Source: a virus. Taken from it: 64,000 nt of DNA. Where the stretch lies: IMG/VR virus record IMGVR_UViG_3300029984_000001, positions 186,001-250,000 of that record; one strand, 5' to 3'. Below the pieces are notes generated by a model that was given only the letters and a program-made list of their open reading frames with translations, was not told the DNA's origin and ran no database searches. The position numbers and the translations under genes are program-made. Positions 1 to 8,723 of the stretch are shown here, in pieces (position 1 is the first letter of the stretch; every line of letters begins with the position of its first letter).

Positions 1-674
1 GGTTTATACATCTTACGACCTCCAGTTCTTAGATCTTCAAATATTTCTTTTTCAAATATTGCTAAATGTTTTAAAAGAGTAATTTGATCGAAGTTCTCTG
101 TGTTTAAGACATCTTCATACATAATTTGTTTTAATCTTTTTTGGGTAAATTTATTAGTGATAGATTTTTGCATTGCTAATCCCTTAATATCGAAATAACC
201 ACCCTTTATTAAATTTCCTTCTTGTATTTCTTGTATAGAAGCATAATTTTTTTTAACACCAGATAACAATATGGTCTTAAATAAGAATTCATTCTTCATA
301 ACAATAAGACATTCTTTTCCTTCTGCCCATGAGTGAGTATTCTTAGTGTATCTTTCCATATAATCATTAACAAAGTGTGTCAAGCAATAAGACATTATAT
401 TTATTATAGAATATCTAACCCCTTCTTGTGGAATAACCTTTAAAGGGTTTATCATCTTCTTCATTTGTATTACTTCATCATCATAGAATGAATAATCCAA
501 TTCATCTTCTACTCTTTCCATAAATTTAATAGGTTTAATAACATCACCAAATTCATCTTCTTTTAGTCTTTCCATGAAATCTATTGGAGTGTGTTTAATC
601 TTTAAATCCAAATCTTTTATCTTTGTAAGAGAGTATTGATAGAATGGATCTAAGCTCAATATTGAACTATCTGT
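1..674 (-). CDS. Family B DNA polymerase, C-terminal exon (exon 2, runs off the window edge)
   Basis: This is the 3' exon of the replicative DNA polymerase. Reading leftward from 674 the codons give T-D-S-S-I-L, which completes the catalytic motif C (I-T-D|T-D-S) when joined to the upstream exon ending at 1403. The frame stays open to the window edge and contains LLSGVKKNYAS, resembling the K-K-x-Y-A motif after motif C in family B polymerases. Just after motif C are two copies of an F-M-E-R block (FMERLKED and FMERVEDE), similar to the FMxRD terminal peptide found elsewhere in this window. The thumb domain and stop codon lie beyond the edge. The family assignment is secure from the motifs; exact spliced borders are inferred from motif continuity and group I intron rules. 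Confidence 0.88.
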
Positions 675-1402
675 CGATTTTAGACTATATCATTTACCTA
701 TAACGAAATATATAGGCAACCTTCCACTTCCATTTAAAAAACTCTTATATCCTTATCACGGAACGGTTTTACTTATATAAAATATATAAGCTGTACTCTA
801 CTTGCTTCGTGTATTATTTCTAATACCTTATTTTCAACTAAAGAATTTCGACTTTAGTATATAGCTTTCGATAGTCGTTGAACAAAAATAAAATAACAAT
901 TTTAAAATTTATAATTTTTAGATACATCAATCCATAATATTCTATATTTAATTTTATATAGTAATTGTTTATACTTATTTCTATATCAAACCATTCTTTT
1001 ATTTTTTCTACTAAGATATGTATCTTTATTCATTATATCTCCCGAATTACTTACGAAATAATAATCTTTTACTATTGGTAAATATAATGATATTTGTCTC
1101 CATTCTTCTTGTAAATGTATTTGATCTCTTACCATGAATTGTTTATTCATATTTTCACCTCCTTCTTTGTAAGCTATCTAAAAATAAATTAATTGTTATT
1201 TTATTTCTGATGCTGATTATCCCTTGTTAATAACACTTAGCACCTTTACAGGCTTTTATTTCAGCTTATGTCAGGTTCATATATTGTTTTTACTTTCGTA
1301 ACCATTTCTCTTATAATTATGGTTTATGAACATTTGGGGAACTTCCAGCAATTCAAAAGGTTATTCGACTCTATATTACTATAGAGAAGGGACACAGAGT
1401 TT
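675..1402 (-). mobile_element. Group I intron in the DNA polymerase gene
   Basis: The 728-nt insertion separates I-T-D from T-D-S of polymerase motif C. The upstream exon ends in U (codon GAT) and the intron ends in G, as group I splicing requires. A short P1 can form between exon GGAU and intron GUCC with a U-G wobble at the splice site. The segment GTTCAACGACTATC (complement near 868-881) and the later GATATAGTC (near 683-692) can pair as P7 (GACTAT with ATAGTC). The same two core segments occur in the second intron at 36435-37665. It carries only a remnant endonuclease ORF. Excision is inferred, not shown. Confidence 0.85.
986..1150 (-). pseudogene. Remnant of intron homing endonuclease (NUMOD4-like), 54 aa
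   Basis: A strong ribosome site (AAGGAGGTG) precedes an ATG at 1150. The protein starts MNKQFMVRDQ and then has W-R-Q-I followed by Y-F-V-S-N-S-G-D-I, the usual look of a NUMOD4 motif as in the complete HNH protein of the other intron. It stops after 54 codons with no HNH motif. I read it as a truncated homing endonuclease whose catalytic part was lost. The FMVRD peptide at its N-terminus matches the recurring terminal motif of this phage. Confidence 0.7.
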
Positions 1403-2464
1403 ATCCGTTATACACACGACACTTCTAATCATATTATTGTACTTCTCGAGCCTGTTGAAATATTGAAACTTATAATATACATATTCTTCTAATAAATCTT
1501 TAAAGTATTCTAGTTCTTTTGAACCTAGACCACCATCAGGAAATTTTTTCTTATCAAATCCTGGTAATACATTAGGGTCCATATAAGGAGTATTCAGTTT
1601 TTGTAATATATCCATAAAAGCTTTATTTACATGAGGATTCTCTAAGAAATCATATAGATTATTCTTATAGTAAATTCTATTTACATTCTCTTGATTTAAA
1701 CCACATATAATATTGTATATAATATCACAATCTTTTTTAGATGGCACATAATTAAATCCACAAGTTCCTATTATTTTAGCGAAACAAGAATCTGCTGATA
1801 TATTTTCTGATAATATTATTTCATCCTTTAATTTTCTATCTACACTTTCACAAATAATATTATCTATAAATGTAATCACTTCATTTAAGCATTCAAACTT
1901 AACGTTGTTCGCTAAGAAAGCTTCAAAGAATAATCCTGCTGAGGATATACAACTCTTCGCTTGAGTAGTTATTGAAGAAGCAACATGTAAATCATATAAA
2001 ATGCAACTATATTGACCCAAGCATCCGTATAACGAATTCGTATCAATTTTAAATAGTAATTGAAGAAGATTATACTTTTCAAATTCTTCTGAACCCTTAG
2101 GGAATTTGAACATTGTGTTCTTAGCTTTCTTTCTATTATCAAGATAAGAAGAAATTAGTGGTATTAAAGGATTTCTACAATCTGCGTGCCGTTTAAAAAG
2201 CACTCCAGAAGCACACATTATAGGTTCTCTTGCTATTATATATTCTATTACATCTAGTAATGTACTATTAACAGTTTTTTCTGTATAACTATTATACAGT
2301 TTAGCTGTAGGGTTATTAAATCTTTTTCCTATAGAACTATCTACAGCACTTTCTAAATCATTCTTACTTAATCCTGGAAAATTTAAAGGTAACATTCTTA
2401 GTGCTACCTCTTTATATTTCTTAATAATCTGCTTATTGTCTAATTCTAAAGCACCACAAGCCAA
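1403..2464 (-). CDS. Family B DNA polymerase, palm/fingers exon (exon 1)
   Basis: The encoded 354 residues contain K-I-D-T-N-S-L-Y-G around residue 140, the Kx3NSxYG motif B of family B DNA polymerases. It is preceded by CASGVLFKRH and an NPLIPLISSYLDNRKKAK segment typical of the region between motifs A and B. The exon ends in V-C-I-T-D at 1403, and splicing to exon 2 restores I-T-D-T-D-S (motif C). The reading frame would otherwise run into the intron and stop at 1379. The start is a TTG at 2464 behind AAAAAGGAG; no ATG is suitably placed. The exonuclease domain and motif A (DxxSLYPS) are absent and the neighbouring upstream gene points the other way, so the polymerase appears to be split over two genes, with the N-terminal part outside this window. 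Confidence 0.88.
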
Positions 2465-2500
2465 TTTTAACCAACTCCTTTTTTGTATTATAATATGAAG

Positions 2501-2529
2501 TTGACTTATAATTCATTTTCAATTATACC
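2501..2529 (+). promoter_or_regulatory. Possible host-type promoter before the 2606 gene
   Basis: TTGACT and TATACC are separated by 17 bases in the divergent intergenic region, with the AAGGAGG ribosome site and ATG of the next gene about 75 bases on. The -10 match is weak, and AT-rich DNA gives such matches by chance. Confidence 0.25.
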
Positions 2530-2605
2530 TTAAAATAGGTAACATTATAATAAATTGTATTAAATACAAGTAAATATTATATATAATAACAAGGAGGAAT
2601 TTCTC

Positions 2606-3082
2606 ATGGGAAGATACACAGCTGACAATATGTATACATCAAACCAACAATCATTAGAAGAAAGTTTTCAATTGGAAGCCATTGATGAATCAATGACTCT
2701 TAGTCCAGAAGGTGTTAGAGAGTTTAATGAAAGTTATTTATGTTATGAATTATCATGTCTATCTGAGGCAAAGATTCAACAATTCTTAGAATCTGCTGAA
2801 TGTATGGCAATGCTTGAAAAAGGATTAATTGGTAAAAAGACAATGGTTAGACTTTCTAAAGTAGATGACTTAGAAAGAAGAACATCAATGGCTTGTATCC
2901 AATTAGCAAAAGAAAAGAATGATCCTTTATTTGATAAGTTGGCTCTTAATAGAGTTAAAGAAAGACAGCTATTATCAGCTATTGAAACAAGATATGCCAA
3001 TCCTGCTAAGAGAGCTGCAACTATTCAACAAAAAGAACACATCCAAAATTCTAGACTTCCAATTGGATATGCTAGAAAATAA
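2606..3082 (+). CDS. Hypothetical protein, 158 aa
   Basis: A clear AAGGAGGAATT ribosome site precedes the ATG. The protein is mostly helical by composition (SLEESFQLEAIDESM, then KVDDLERRTSMACIQLAKEKND) and ends in a basic stretch (NSRLPIGYARK). I recognise no family. It is the first plus-strand gene after the divergent polymerase gene and is followed by its own hairpin terminator, so it is probably a single-gene transcript. Confidence 0.75.
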   Translation: MGRYTADNMYTSNQQSLEESFQLEAIDESMTLSPEGVREFNESYLCYELSCLSEAKIQQFLESAECMAMLEKGLIGKKTMVRLSKVDDLERRTSMACIQLAKEKNDPLFDKLALNRVKERQLLSAIETRYANPAKRAATIQQKEHIQNSRLPIGYARK

Positions 3083-3097
3083 TATAATTAATAAATT

Positions 3098-3127
3098 GGA
3101 TAGTGGTAAAACACTATCCATATTTTA
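3098..3127 (+). terminator. Rho-independent terminator after 2606 gene
   Basis: GGATAGTG and CACTATCC form an 8-bp stem with a short loop, followed by ATATTTTAT. Confidence 0.75.
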
Positions 3128-3141
3128 TGACCAATATATAA

Positions 3142-3166
3142 TATAATTATATATTATACATATGAG
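3142..3166 (+). promoter_or_regulatory. Candidate phage promoter (TATAATTATATATTATA element)
   Basis: The 17-bp element is followed by CATATGAG and lies about 60 bases before the 3224 start. It is one of about a dozen near-identical copies found in front of genes in this window. Confidence 0.6.
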
Positions 3167-3223
3167 AACAAAGTAATAGAATACATTAGAAGAAGTATTT
3201 ATTTTAATGAAGGAGAGATTATT

Positions 3224-3709
3224 ATGAAAACAGTGCTAACAACACTCAAATTTCCAGAAGGAGAATTTTATTCAAATGTTATATTAACAGAATATGAAGA
3301 TATCTTTAGACTAAGAGAAATATACACATCATGGAGAGAACTATGTAACATGTCGATTAACTTAGGTTTTAGAGCTAATAATATTCCAGATATATTAGGT
3401 ATATCTTTATTTTGTATACAAAATAATGCTTTAAGAATCCCTAATAAAAATAAAAGAGTATCATATACATTTAATTGTTATAAAAATGAAAAATGTATTC
3501 AGGTTAGATCGTGTGCGACTAAAACTGATTTAACCTCTTTTGGTAAAAATGATGTATATGATATATTTGTTTTTATAGACTTTTATAGAAAAGGAGAATG
3601 GGATGGAAGTTTTGATATTTATGAAATTCCAGCTTATGTCTTATATGAGGCTAAGGTTAATTCTACAAAATCATTAGCAGAACAACAACAAGAGGGGAAA
3701 ACGATCTAG
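3224..3709 (+). CDS. Hypothetical protein, 161 aa
   Basis: The start is supported by GAAGGAGAG eight bases upstream. No known domain is recognised. A segment near residue 120 (FYRKGEWDGSFDIYEIPAYVLYE) resembles a segment near the C-terminus of the next gene's product (IKEEWDGNIDSLKYIYEV), so the two may share a small domain. It follows a candidate phage promoter, which suggests it is the first gene of the 3224-5896 operon. Confidence 0.7.
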   Translation: MKTVLTTLKFPEGEFYSNVILTEYEDIFRLREIYTSWRELCNMSINLGFRANNIPDILGISLFCIQNNALRIPNKNKRVSYTFNCYKNEKCIQVRSCATKTDLTSFGKNDVYDIFVFIDFYRKGEWDGSFDIYEIPAYVLYEAKVNSTKSLAEQQQEGKTI

Positions 3710-3799
3710 ATTTAGTATAAAAGAAAAAATAATAGAAAAAGGTTTATATCTAAATAGATCAACTTATAATTTATTTTAATGAAGGAGTGTGTAAAATAT

Positions 3800-5203
3800 A
3801 TGAGTTTATTGTCTGATAAATTCAAAGAACATCAAATGAAAATAAATAAAGATAAAGAGAATTGTGAAGTAAAATATTCAGAGAGTGATCGTATTAATGA
3901 TATTCTGGATAAATTATATTTTGGTAAAGAAGAGTGTAAAGATATGGGTTTAATAAGAGATACATTTTTAAGAAAAAGTTTAACAAGAGGAGGTTCATGT
4001 AATGTGAATCACTTTTTTATGGAGAATACTATAGATGAAACTATTGAAAGATTATTTGGAATATTTGTAAATAGCGATAATAATGATAATATAATAACAT
4101 CTACAAACGAAAATATACCAGAACCAATAAATGTAGGAGTAGCAGGATATATTTCTGATAATAGTATTAAAAATATGATAGATAATTGGCTTAATGAAGT
4201 GAAATATAGTAAAAAAGAAAATATGGTGCAAACTATTATGGAAATTGCAAATAAAACTTTATTAGATGAATTTATATTAGACACAATTCCTAATCTAAAT
4301 AAATATTTGATTTATGATAAAAGTAGAATCATTATACATGATGATATTGAATCATGTAGTATGTCTAAATTAAAAATGAAAGATGAATTCGCATTTAAAG
4401 GAAAATTAATTAATGATAAAAAGAAAACATATGATTTATTCGCATCTTATCATATATCTCCAAATTCAATATATGATTATGATAAAAGTTCAATATATTG
4501 GAAAGATTCAGAAGGATCTAGATTGGTATCAGATAATTTTAATATTAAATTAAAAAAGGATCAACTTGTTTATATAATATGGGATAAATCAGTTTATGTA
4601 GCATCAGGAGATGGTTTTCCAAAATTTAAATATTGTTGCGAATCTGGGAATCTTAATATAAATATAGACGCATTTATGAATGATCGTTCATATAATAGAA
4701 ATGGACATTACTATGGTACTGGAAGTAATTCTTCAAAAGATATAGTTATCATTGAACTTGAACAATTTGATTCAATGTCTATTAAAGAAAAGAAAAACTT
4801 ATTTCCTAACTCAGCAGAAGAATTTGTCAGTGAATGTAATAATAGTTTTACTAAGAGAATAAATGATAACTTATCTTGTATATATTCTAATAAAGGTTGG
4901 TATAATAATGTATATGTATATGTGGATAATTGTGTTATAAAAGAAGAATGGGATGGAAATATAGATTCTCTAAAATATATATATGAAGTGTGTAGATATA
5001 ATAGGAACCCTACATTACATCACACTGATTACATAAATCCTTTTAAAATTACAAGTAATGGGTATAAAGTTAAATCACCTTCAGAAGCATTTTTCGAGAT
5101 GTACCCAAATAATATATTACCAGATAATAATAAACCTAAATCATTATCTGAAATAATAGAAAGAAAAACCAAGAAACCTATATATTCAAAAAGGAGAGGA
5201 TAA
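3800..5203 (+). CDS. Hypothetical protein, 467 aa
   Basis: The frame is open from 3779, but the ATG at 3800 is preferred because GAAGGAGTGTG lies just upstream of it and overlaps the earlier ATG. The protein is rich in Asn, Asp and Lys, with no signal peptide or membrane segment visible. The E-W-D-G segment near residue 385 recalls the preceding gene. Function is unknown. It is followed after three bases by the 5207 gene. Confidence 0.7.
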   Translation: MSLLSDKFKEHQMKINKDKENCEVKYSESDRINDILDKLYFGKEECKDMGLIRDTFLRKSLTRGGSCNVNHFFMENTIDETIERLFGIFVNSDNNDNIITSTNENIPEPINVGVAGYISDNSIKNMIDNWLNEVKYSKKENMVQTIMEIANKTLLDEFILDTIPNLNKYLIYDKSRIIIHDDIESCSMSKLKMKDEFAFKGKLINDKKKTYDLFASYHISPNSIYDYDKSSIYWKDSEGSRLVSDNFNIKLKKDQLVYIIWDKSVYVASGDGFPKFKYCCESGNLNINIDAFMNDRSYNRNGHYYGTGSNSSKDIVIIELEQFDSMSIKEKKNLFPNSAEEFVSECNNSFTKRINDNLSCIYSNKGWYNNVYVYVDNCVIKEEWDGNIDSLKYIYEVCRYNRNPTLHHTDYINPFKITSNGYKVKSPSEAFFEMYPNNILPDNNKPKSLSEIIERKTKKPIYSKRRG

Positions 5204-5206
5204 AAT

Positions 5207-5689
5207 ATGAAAGACAATAATGATATTACATTAAAATACTATAGTATAAAAGCACCAGAGGATGTGCATAAAAAGATATTAGAAATGACCAATGATGATA
5301 ATTCTACGTGGATTGCACCTATATTTTCATATACAGATAGTATTAGGGATAAAGATATTCTTAGAAATTTGTATGCTTCATGTGTACAAGAAGATTGCCA
5401 AGAAGATTATGGTTGTGGAACAGAAGAACAAGAATTTGAAAATTATGATAATATCTGTGATACTTTATGTAATTTAGAACCATCATTTGGATATAGATGG
5501 TATGATAATTGTATAGATGAAGAATCTAAAGATACTAATATTAAAAATGGTAAAAAGGTATGGTCATTTGTTCATGATCTTATTAATAGAGACGATATCA
5601 ATGGTGAACAAACATTAAAAATTAAAGTTGGAAATTTTGAAAAGTCAGTAGAAAATATAATAGCAGGTTTATGTATAATACTAAAATAA
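5207..5689 (+). CDS. Hypothetical acidic protein, 160 aa
   Basis: An AAAAGGAGAGG ribosome site sits at the end of the upstream gene, three bases separate the genes, and translation is probably coupled. The middle of the protein is Cys- and Asp/Glu-rich (CVQEDCQEDYGCGTEEQE, and later CDTLC), which might bind a metal. No family is recognised. Confidence 0.68.
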   Translation: MKDNNDITLKYYSIKAPEDVHKKILEMTNDDNSTWIAPIFSYTDSIRDKDILRNLYASCVQEDCQEDYGCGTEEQEFENYDNICDTLCNLEPSFGYRWYDNCIDEESKDTNIKNGKKVWSFVHDLINRDDINGEQTLKIKVGNFEKSVENIIAGLCIILK

Positions 5690-5710
5690 ATAATTTTAAG
5701 GGGGATAAAA

Positions 5711-5896
5711 ATGTCAAAATTAGAAATACAAAAATATGGTGATAAAGATGGAGATATCCTATTATTTTATCAACTTGCAGAACAAAGAACAATTTTAAAC
5801 AATAGTCTTATTAAAGTTGGTAAAGATAAAAAGATTATAATAAATAACGGAGTAAATAACTTTGATCTAACAATAGAAATTCAAGATAATTTATAA
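5711..5896 (+). CDS. Hypothetical small protein, 61 aa
   Basis: An AAGGGGGAT ribosome site precedes the ATG. The sequence alternates polar and hydrophobic residues (LEIQKYGDKDGDILLFYQLAEQ), which suggests a small beta-rich fold. It is the last gene before a candidate phage promoter that drives the RNA polymerase gene. Function is unknown. Confidence 0.6.
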   Translation: MSKLEIQKYGDKDGDILLFYQLAEQRTILNNSLIKVGKDKKIIINNGVNNFDLTIEIQDNL

Positions 5897-5916
5897 TTGT
5901 ATATTATACTTATGAG
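5892..5916 (+). promoter_or_regulatory. Candidate phage promoter before RNA polymerase beta' C-terminal gene
   Basis: TATAATTGTATATTATA is followed by CTTATGAG, which runs straight into the GAGGTGA ribosome site of the 5925 gene. If transcription starts near the TGA, the leader is only about ten bases long. Confidence 0.62.
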
Positions 5917-5924
5917 GTGATAGG

Positions 5925-8045
5925 ATGAAAAGCGAATTTATTGATGACATTATACAAGACTTGAATGACATAGTTTTATACTATGATAACTATTATGTAT
6001 TTGCAGATTTTGCAAAAAATAAACAAATGATATTTGATGTAAGAACACTAAATATCAATAATTATGATGCTCATTATACTGGTATATTGAATCTGATGAA
6101 AGATACAATAGAAACAGAATATATGACAGATTACATGATTACATTAAAATTCGATGAAGATAAGTACTGTAAAATGAGTATACCTGATTTATGGATGAAT
6201 CTTATAATGTGGTATATCATAGTAAAGACAAATAGAGTAATTAAACCTAAATACATATTCTTTGAAGATTGTATCACAAAGAAAAACATTAAAGAGTACA
6301 TAGACAATTATCTTATAGATGAGTATACTACATCTATTGATATTATTGATTTAAATAATATTATTGATGATTGTCTTCATAAACTGTTAGATATTAATGA
6401 ATTTAGTATGTTCCTAGCTAATACTATCAACTTGGAAGACTTCGTAATACTAATGAATGAAGATCCAAGATTTAATGAATGTATACATGCCAATATAGGA
6501 AAAGACGTTCCTTTAGATGAAATAAAGAATGTAGGAATGGATTATACTATGGAAGCTGTAGAAAGAATTAAACAATCTAAACATGGATTGGCTAGTTTCT
6601 TTAGGGCACAAGAAGGAATTAATACGAAACAGTTTAAAGAGTTTGGTATCAATATTGGTACTAAACCAGACGGTATGGGTGGGATATTTCCTACAGTAGT
6701 AAATACAAACTTCTTAATTGGAGGTGTAAATGATTTACTATCATACCACATAGAATCCCATAGTGGGCGTCTTGCTCAAATAATAGTCGAAGATAACGTA
6801 TCCGATTCAGGATATTTTGCTAGACTATTGGGTATCAATAATATAGATTCTTTTAACCACGAAGATCCAAATTATGATTGTGGAACTAGAAATTTCGTAC
6901 CAGTTACTATAACTAGAAAGAATATAAGATTATACAATTCAAGGTTTTATAGAATGACTCCCAATGGTATGGAATATCTATTAAAAGAAACTGATACACA
7001 TTTATTTGACAAGACAATATTTTTACGTTCTCCAATGACATGTCGTTCTCATGTAGAAGGACATGGCATTTGTTATAAGTGTTATGGTCATCTAGCTTAT
7101 ATAGTTAGATTAATCAATGCAGGAAAAATAGCAGCAGAATTAATGTCATCTGAATTAACTCAAAAAATGCTATCTGCTAAGCATTTATTGGAAGCCGCAG
7201 TAAGAGCACTAATATGGAGTACAGGATTTGTTGACTATTTTATAGTCGATTGGAATAATTTGAAATTGAAACCTGATGTTGATTTTACTAATTGTAAACT
7301 TGTTATTGCAGCTAATACTATATGGATAGATTCTGAAGAAGAAGATGAAATGAGTGGGGAAATGAGAGAATATATTCCTAATTTCCATATTCAACTATCA
7401 GATGGTAATAGAATACAAATAAAAACTGCTGATTGTAATGACTTGTTTTTAACAGCTGATTTAAATAACTCTATAAGAGAATATGGAATACCTGGAGATA
7501 ATCATGAAATATTGATAGATCTAGATAAACTTAAAGGTTTACCTTTGTTCTCTGTAGATAATATTAATAACGATCTAAATGATACGTTAAATAAAATCAG
7601 AAAAACTATCAACCATAAAGATACAACAGAAGGTTTCAATATGCAACAAATTCTGGAAACATTACTGCATAATTTAGGAGAAGGAGGAATGCATTTATCA
7701 TCCGTACATGCAGAAACAATTATATCTAATCAAATCAGAAGTACAGATTTTATATTAGATAGACCCGATTGGAGTGTTCCTAATCAGAAATATAGAATAC
7801 TTGCACTTAAAACAGCTTTAACAAACCATCCTTCAATTAGTGTTACTATGGCATTTGAAGGTATTAAGGCTGCATTATACAATCCATTAACTTTTAAGAA
7901 GAATAAACCTAGTTTCTTAGATTTATTCTTTGTAGTAAAACCACAAGAATACCTTTCAGATAAAACAAAAGTTACTAAAACAACTTTTGGTGATAAAGAT
8001 TCGACTGGGAAAACGATATTTATGAAACGTGATAAATTAGAATAA
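5925..8045 (+). CDS. DNA-directed RNA polymerase beta' subunit, C-terminal half (phage multisubunit type)
   Basis: The 706-aa protein carries the second half of a bacterial-type beta' subunit. Around residues 222-275 is the bridge helix/trigger loop region: GTKPDGMGGIFPT, then NTNFLIGGVNDLLSYHIESH and NVSDSGYFARLL, aligning with AKPDG, [21 protein letters not shown] and TANSGYLTRRL of bacterial beta'. Around residues 372-424 is a second zinc-binding region (CRSHVEGHGICYKCYGHL) followed by AAELMSSELTQKMLSAKH, the counterpart of the conserved GEPGTQLTMRTFH region. The matching N-terminal half is on the minus strand at 36228-39093. The protein ends in IFMKRDKLE, the recurring FMxRD terminal peptide. 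Whether it is a virion or non-virion enzyme cannot be told from sequence. Confidence 0.92.
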   Translation: MKSEFIDDIIQDLNDIVLYYDNYYVFADFAKNKQMIFDVRTLNINNYDAHYTGILNLMKDTIETEYMTDYMITLKFDEDKYCKMSIPDLWMNLIMWYIIVKTNRVIKPKYIFFEDCITKKNIKEYIDNYLIDEYTTSIDIIDLNNIIDDCLHKLLDINEFSMFLANTINLEDFVILMNEDPRFNECIHANIGKDVPLDEIKNVGMDYTMEAVERIKQSKHGLASFFRAQEGINTKQFKEFGINIGTKPDGMGGIFPTVVNTNFLIGGVNDLLSYHIESHSGRLAQIIVEDNVSDSGYFARLLGINNIDSFNHEDPNYDCGTRNFVPVTITRKNIRLYNSRFYRMTPNGMEYLLKETDTHLFDKTIFLRSPMTCRSHVEGHGICYKCYGHLAYIVRLINAGKIAAELMSSELTQKMLSAKHLLEAAVRALIWSTGFVDYFIVDWNNLKLKPDVDFTNCKLVIAANTIWIDSEEEDEMSGEMREYIPNFHIQLSDGNRIQIKTADCNDLFLTADLNNSIREYGIPGDNHEILIDLDKLKGLPLFSVDNINNDLNDTLNKIRKTINHKDTTEGFNMQQILETLLHNLGEGGMHLSSVHAETIISNQIRSTDFILDRPDWSVPNQKYRILALKTALTNHPSISVTMAFEGIKAALYNPLTFKKNKPSFLDLFFVVKPQEYLSDKTKVTKTTFGDKDSTGKTIFMKRDKLE

Positions 8046-8100
8046 ACGTTGCATAAAATATAAACTTAAGAAAGTTAACAAAGATGGGAGTATATAAAAA

Positions 8101-8364
8101 ATGAGTAAACTTAAGAATCAAACTGCATTGAAAAAACAATACGAAAGAAGAGAAATATTTTCTAGTTTTAAATATTCAATTATGAATATTTTCGTAGGAG
8201 ATAAAATAGAAGTAACGCTTAAACTTGGAGAAAATAAAATCCTTAGTACATTATCAGGACAAGTATCAAAGATCTTTAAAGATTCTTTAGAACTTACTGA
8301 TACAAGATTAAATAAAGTTGAAATTTATATAAACCAAGTACATAAAATCAAAAAACTCAGATAG
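8101..8364 (+). CDS. Small basic protein, possible Sm-like fold, 87 aa
   Basis: A GGGAGTATATAAAA region precedes the ATG. After a basic N-terminal helix, residues 34-85 read VGDKIEVTLKLGENKILSTL, a turn, then KDSLELTD and KVEIYINQVHKIKKL. This pattern of five beta strands resembles Sm/Hfq-like RNA-binding barrels. The resemblance is of pattern only and the classical Sm signature residues are not convincing. It lies directly behind the RNA polymerase gene and may be co-transcribed. Confidence 0.6.
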   Translation: MSKLKNQTALKKQYERREIFSSFKYSIMNIFVGDKIEVTLKLGENKILSTLSGQVSKIFKDSLELTDTRLNKVEIYINQVHKIKKLR

Positions 8365-8451
8365 TTTAAAATGTGGGTGGGGTAATTCCCACACCACATA
8401 TCTTATGATTACATTACATAGGATTATCCTATTTTTGTAAATATAAAAAAT

Positions 8452-8479
8452 TATAATTGTATATTATAATAGTGAATGA
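8452..8479 (+). promoter_or_regulatory. Candidate phage promoter (TATAATTGTATATTATA element)
   Basis: A perfect copy of the 17-bp element followed by ATAGTGAATGA. The gene at 8513 starts about 45 bases downstream. Confidence 0.6.
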
Positions 8480-8512
8480 ATATATAATATTAATTATAAA
8501 GGAGAGATTAAT

Positions 8513-8689
8513 ATGATTAAAACTTTAGTAAAAAAGTTATGTGTAAAACTATTAAACGAAATGGAAGGAGATTACACATATAATAATGAAAAAAATATTA
8601 ATTATACTAACCCTTTACAAGATAGAGAAAGGAGAAGAAAAGAATTAGCTCAAACTATATCAAAACATATTGTACTTAAAAAATGTTAA
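8513..8689 (+). CDS. Hypothetical small basic protein, 58 aa
   Basis: An AAAGGAGAG ribosome site lies eight bases before the ATG, and a candidate phage promoter is just upstream. The protein is Lys/Arg-rich, begins MIKTLVKKLCVKLLNEM and ends HIVLKKC, with a likely charged helix DRERRRKELAQTI. No family is recognised. Promoter, ribosome site and open frame together make it a likely real gene. Confidence 0.6.
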   Translation: MIKTLVKKLCVKLLNEMEGDYTYNNEKNINYTNPLQDRERRRKELAQTISKHIVLKKC

Positions 8690-8723
8690 TTTAAAATAAT
8701 TAAAAATGAGGGAGCGATTACAT

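Noticed and set aside
1379-2464. A 361-aa protein ending VVCITDKLCVPSL
   Set aside because: The last seven residues are intron read-through; splicing at 1403 restores the DTDS motif.
8375-8402. GC-rich imperfect inverted repeat after the Sm-like gene
   Set aside because: ATGTGGGTGGGG and CCCACACCACAT pair only imperfectly and no T run follows, so I did not call a terminator with confidence.
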